DNA of 64,000 nucleotides from Bosea sp. RAC05 (GTDB taxonomy: Bacteria; Pseudomonadota; Alphaproteobacteria; Rhizobiales; Beijerinckiaceae), in NCBI RefSeq assembly GCF_001713455.1, contig NZ_CP016463.1, positions 186,001-250,000 on the forward strand, given 5' to 3'. Under the pieces are notes generated by a model. It saw nothing but the letters and a program-made list of their open reading frames with translations. It searched no databases and was not told the DNA's origin. The position numbers and the translations under genes were made by a program. Position 1 is the first letter of the stretch. Every line of letters begins with the position of its first letter. Positions 61,597 through 64,000 of the stretch are shown piece after piece.

Positions 61597-62544
61597 TCAG
61601 GCTGCGAGCCTGGCGCCCTCAGCCTCCAGGCATGCGTCCTCTGGCAGGTAGGGCAGCCAAGAAGCGACGTCTGCCATGGGGTCGAGCACGAAAATGGACT
61701 CGCCGTGGAATGATGCGTCGCCCGCGGACTTGCCGATGGACTTTGTCCTCGACAGCGCGATCCGAGACGCCTTGCCGTAGAGCTCCGTGATCTCGGGCTC
61801 GGCGCCGGTCGAGACGATGACGCAGGCCTTGCGAGCTGCCGCGCGGCGGCAAGCAAGCGCCAGGCGCTCCTGATCAGACCAGGTGAAGACGATCTGCCCA
61901 TATCGGACGAAACGCCGCTCTTCCCCCGAGCTTGCGGCCTCCGTGTAGGCGGGGTCGCAATAGACGAGGTCGCCGGGGCCAGCCCGATCGATGCTCGTCT
62001 CGAAATCGCATGCCTCGATCGACAGATCGGCTGACTGCAGAGCCAGGCTCGCGGTTTCGATCAGTCGGTTCTCGATCATATGAGCCGGCGTTCTGGATCC
62101 GCCGCCGAAAGCGACGTTGAACTGACCCTTGCGGTTGGTGCGATGGATCCCGCCGTAGCAGCACCGGTTGAGCCAGATGAAGCGCGCCGCCCTCTCCAGT
62201 GCGGTCTCTGGCTGAGCCAGCCGCATCTGGTTGTAAAACGCCTGCTCGACCGGCCAGCTGGCGATCATGTCGACGAGCGCCTCAGGCTGATCGCGAACAA
62301 TGCGCCACGCTTCGACGAGCTCGCTGTTCAAGTCCGAGATGATACCGGAACGGATGCCGGTCGCGAGAAAGACGGCACCCCCTCCAATGAACGGCTCGAT
62401 GTAGCGCCCTTGCGTCTGGGCCAGGCGCTGGCGAATGGCGTAGCCAAGCCCTGCGGCGAGCCAGCGCTTGCCGCCAGCCCAGCGAATGAAGGGCTCAGGC
62501 AGGCGGAGCGAAGGATCAACATTTCGATTCGGTTTGTAATTCAT
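61597..62544 (-). CDS. Dam-type DNA adenine methylase (D12 class)
   Basis: A 315-residue methyltransferase. The N-terminal FIRWAGGKRWL (residues 19-29) and EPFIGGGAVF (50-59) are the Dam/D12 SAM-binding motifs; the catalytic motif IV reads DPAY near residue 195 where DPPY is usual; YGGIHRTNRKGQFNVAFGG is the target-recognition segment. It should methylate adenine N6. No cognate endonuclease is adjacent, so it is an orphan methylase, common on plasmids and phages. The ATG at 62544 has GAGGATCG upstream. Confidence 0.88.
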   Translation of the reverse strand: MNYKPNRNVDPSLRLPEPFIRWAGGKRWLAAGLGYAIRQRLAQTQGRYIEPFIGGGAVFLATGIRSGIISDLNSELVEAWRIVRDQPEALVDMIASWPVEQAFYNQMRLAQPETALERAARFIWLNRCCYGGIHRTNRKGQFNVAFGGGSRTPAHMIENRLIETASLALQSADLSIEACDFETSIDRAGPGDLVYCDPAYTEAASSGEERRFVRYGQIVFTWSDQERLALACRRAAARKACVIVSTGAEPEITELYGKASRIALSRTKSIGKSAGDASFHGESIFVLDPMADVASWLPYLPEDACLEAEGARLAA

Positions 62545-62591
62545 GGCGACGATCCTCGAATTGATCGAGGAAAGCGGCAACCTATGCCAGT

Positions 62592-64000
62592 CTATTCGGC
62601 GTGGACGGAGGTCAAGGCACCTTCGACCATGGGGAGAGCTTCGTCCTCGTCCCAGGCGCCTGCACCGAGATCCGAATAGTCATCGCCAAGGGCGAGCACA
62701 GGCGAGGATAGAGCTTCGTCTTCCGATCCGTGAAGCCGGTCCCACATCAGATCGGTCGAGGCGATCGCCGCAGCTTCCTGCAGGTTGACGATGGCAGCAG
62801 GCGACGTGATCTCGCGCGCCAATCTGAAGGTCGGCGAAACTGCGTATGCCCGTCCGTACGAATCGAGCATCTCGGCCTCCGAGTTGATCATCAGCGCGTT
62901 CTCGGCGCAGCGCCGAAGCGTCAGATCCTCGTCGATCTTGCGATCAGGCCTCGTTCCGATCTGTGCATCGACCCAATCTTCCTCGCGCTCGTTGCCGAAC
63001 ATGCGCGGCCGCACCGGATCCCCGGCCTCGATGTCGAAGTCGTCGACGTTCCAGCCGAGCACATGCGAAAAGGCATTGCGGACCTGAGCTTCGGGATCTC
63101 GAATGTCGGTTCGGACGAAGGCGTAGGTCACGGCCTGATCAGGGCCACGCACCTTGACGGGGGTGAAACCCCAGGTCCAGCGATGCTCGATACCGCAGCT
63201 GCCGTCCTGCTCACCGAAGCCATAGGACTTGATGTCGTTGGCTGCTGCCTCCGGACTGCGATACTCGCTCATCACGGCATGGGCGAGCGCGCTGTGGAGC
63301 ACGCCGCCGCACAACCGGACAGCTTCGAAGAGCCGGATGTATCGCGTGTTGCGCTTGATCAGGTCTTCGAGGTTGACGAGCTCGTCGACGATGACGTTGT
63401 CGGGAACGACCTTGGAAATCGCGAACCAGACCGGCGCCTCGCCTTCGCGGTAGACAGGTCTCAGTCGTCCGACGAACTGCTTGAGTTCTTCCTCCCGGTA
63501 CTGACGCTGCACGATGCGGGCCCAGGATCCAGGATAGGTCGGGACACCGACGGTGGCATCCTCGCCGCCGCGCATGCGCAGGACCTGGTTTTCCACCGGC
63601 AGCCGCAGCGGCTGACCATCATACCCTGTGCTGTCGCCATTGCGATCAAAGGGCTCTTCCGGATCGTCGTCATCGAAGGTGAGGGCGGCAACGATGCCAT
63701 CGATGGTGTGCACGGGCACTTCCATGCGCCCGACCGAAACCGCCGCGACATGGTTCTTGGCGAAGTCCAGACCGCGCATGGCGCCGAAATGGCAGAAATC
63801 GACATTGCTGGGTGCTGCCCACGCCGTATTCAAGGCACGCCGCACCACCACGCTCGCCCCGAAGACGACCCGTCCGTTGCCATAGAGGCCTGAGATGTTG
63901 CTGAGCAGCCGCCGGAGGTTCTCCTTGCGCCGGCCGGCATAGGCCTTCTCTTCCCAGGTCTTGTTGCGGCCGGCCACGATCGAGGCGTTCGAGTAGGTGC
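62592..64000 (-). CDS. C-terminal part of a large plasmid protein, possibly helicase-related
   Basis: The frame is open to the right edge of the window, so only the last 469 residues are seen. The first visible internal start (GTG at 63977) is unlikely to be the real one, because in-frame sequence continues before it. The visible region has SNISGLYGNGRVVFGASVVV, FCHFGAMRGLDFAKNHVAAV and VGRMEVPVHTIDGIVAAL. This G-x-x-R-G-(L/x)-(D/N) plus GR pattern is known to me from plasmid DNA helicase or primase-helicase C-terminal halves, where it follows the Walker motifs that would lie outside the window. I give this assignment low weight. Confidence 0.55.
   Translation of the reverse strand, partial: TYSNASIVAGRNKTWEEKAYAGRRKENLRRLLSNISGLYGNGRVVFGASVVVRRALNTAWAAPSNVDFCHFGAMRGLDFAKNHVAAVSVGRMEVPVHTIDGIVAALTFDDDDPEEPFDRNGDSTGYDGQPLRLPVENQVLRMRGGEDATVGVPTYPGSWARIVQRQYREEELKQFVGRLRPVYREGEAPVWFAISKVVPDNVIVDELVNLEDLIKRNTRYIRLFEAVRLCGGVLHSALAHAVMSEYRSPEAAANDIKSYGFGEQDGSCGIEHRWTWGFTPVKVRGPDQAVTYAFVRTDIRDPEAQVRNAFSHVLGWNVDDFDIEAGDPVRPRMFGNEREEDWVDAQIGTRPDRKIDEDLTLRRCAENALMINSEAEMLDSYGRAYAVSPTFRLAREITSPAAIVNLQEAAAIASTDLMWDRLHGSEDEALSSPVLALGDDYSDLGAGAWDEDEALPMVEGALTSVHAE

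Noticed and set aside
1..64000. CRISPR arrays, tRNA or rRNA genes, transposases, integrases
   Set aside because: No regular repeat-spacer structure, no cloverleaf candidates and no recombinase or transposase motifs were noticed on either strand.

Overview
The window is high-GC DNA with the gene repertoire of an alphaproteobacterium of the order Hyphomicrobiales (Rhizobiales; Bosea- or Methylobacterium-like). Pointers are an RPA-family RepA, an RHE_PE00001-type DUF1612 protein, a MucR/Ros relative, two Omp25/Omp31-type barrels and a VirC1-like ParA. An iteron array next to repA, plus a parA partition pair, show that this is a large plasmid (megaplasmid or chromid) and not ordinary chromosome. 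No transposase, integrase, tRNA, rRNA or CRISPR array was seen. The plasmid reading and the taxon are inferences from gene content.

Layout. 0-8.5 kb: end of a DUF4139 protein, then mostly uncharacterised genes, including a HAD_SAK-type phosphatase, a phospholipase-D-like secreted protein, a short DUF262 protein and a DUF1643 protein. 8.5-11.2 kb: replication module (ten GATGTACG-like iterons, repA, a DUF2786 gene). 11.4-16.9 kb: a PcfJ-like protein and a two-domain secreted peptidoglycan enzyme. 17-25.4 kb: plasmid-borne sigma-70 factor, parA with a small partner, a 1-kb non-coding stretch, a RHE_PE00001 protein, scpA-scpB and an outer-membrane barrel. 25.6-27.5 kb: a Pro-rich membrane protein and an HNH-type protein.

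27.6-44.8 kb: a type IVb-like pilus locus in the style of the R64 thin pilus: PilP-like, PilN secretin, PilO-like, two small membrane proteins, PilQ ATPase, pilin-like protein, PilR platform. It is followed by two large or cysteine-containing secreted proteins, two more pilin genes with their own terminators, and, on the other strand, a beta-helix tip-like minor pilin. The pilin-like proteins start directly at the hydrophobic helix, with no visible leader and no Glu5. recA and ruvB are embedded in this locus; recQ lies 3 kb further on.

45-64 kb: an H1-like Lys/Ala-rich protein, recQ, a MucR relative that has lost zinc ligands, an L,D-transpeptidase, a pentapeptide-repeat membrane protein, a membrane J-domain protein, a four-gene tandem paralogue operon (56504-60685) that I do not recognise as any described system, a second barrel, a Dam-type adenine methylase and the end of a large plasmid protein.

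Together the genes describe a self-maintaining replicon: RepA and iterons for replication, ParA and ScpAB for segregation, and its own recA/ruvB/recQ, sigma factor and methylase. It also carries a pilus and cell-wall remodelling system that could serve conjugation or adhesion. The most novel material is the four-paralogue operon and the leaderless pilin set.
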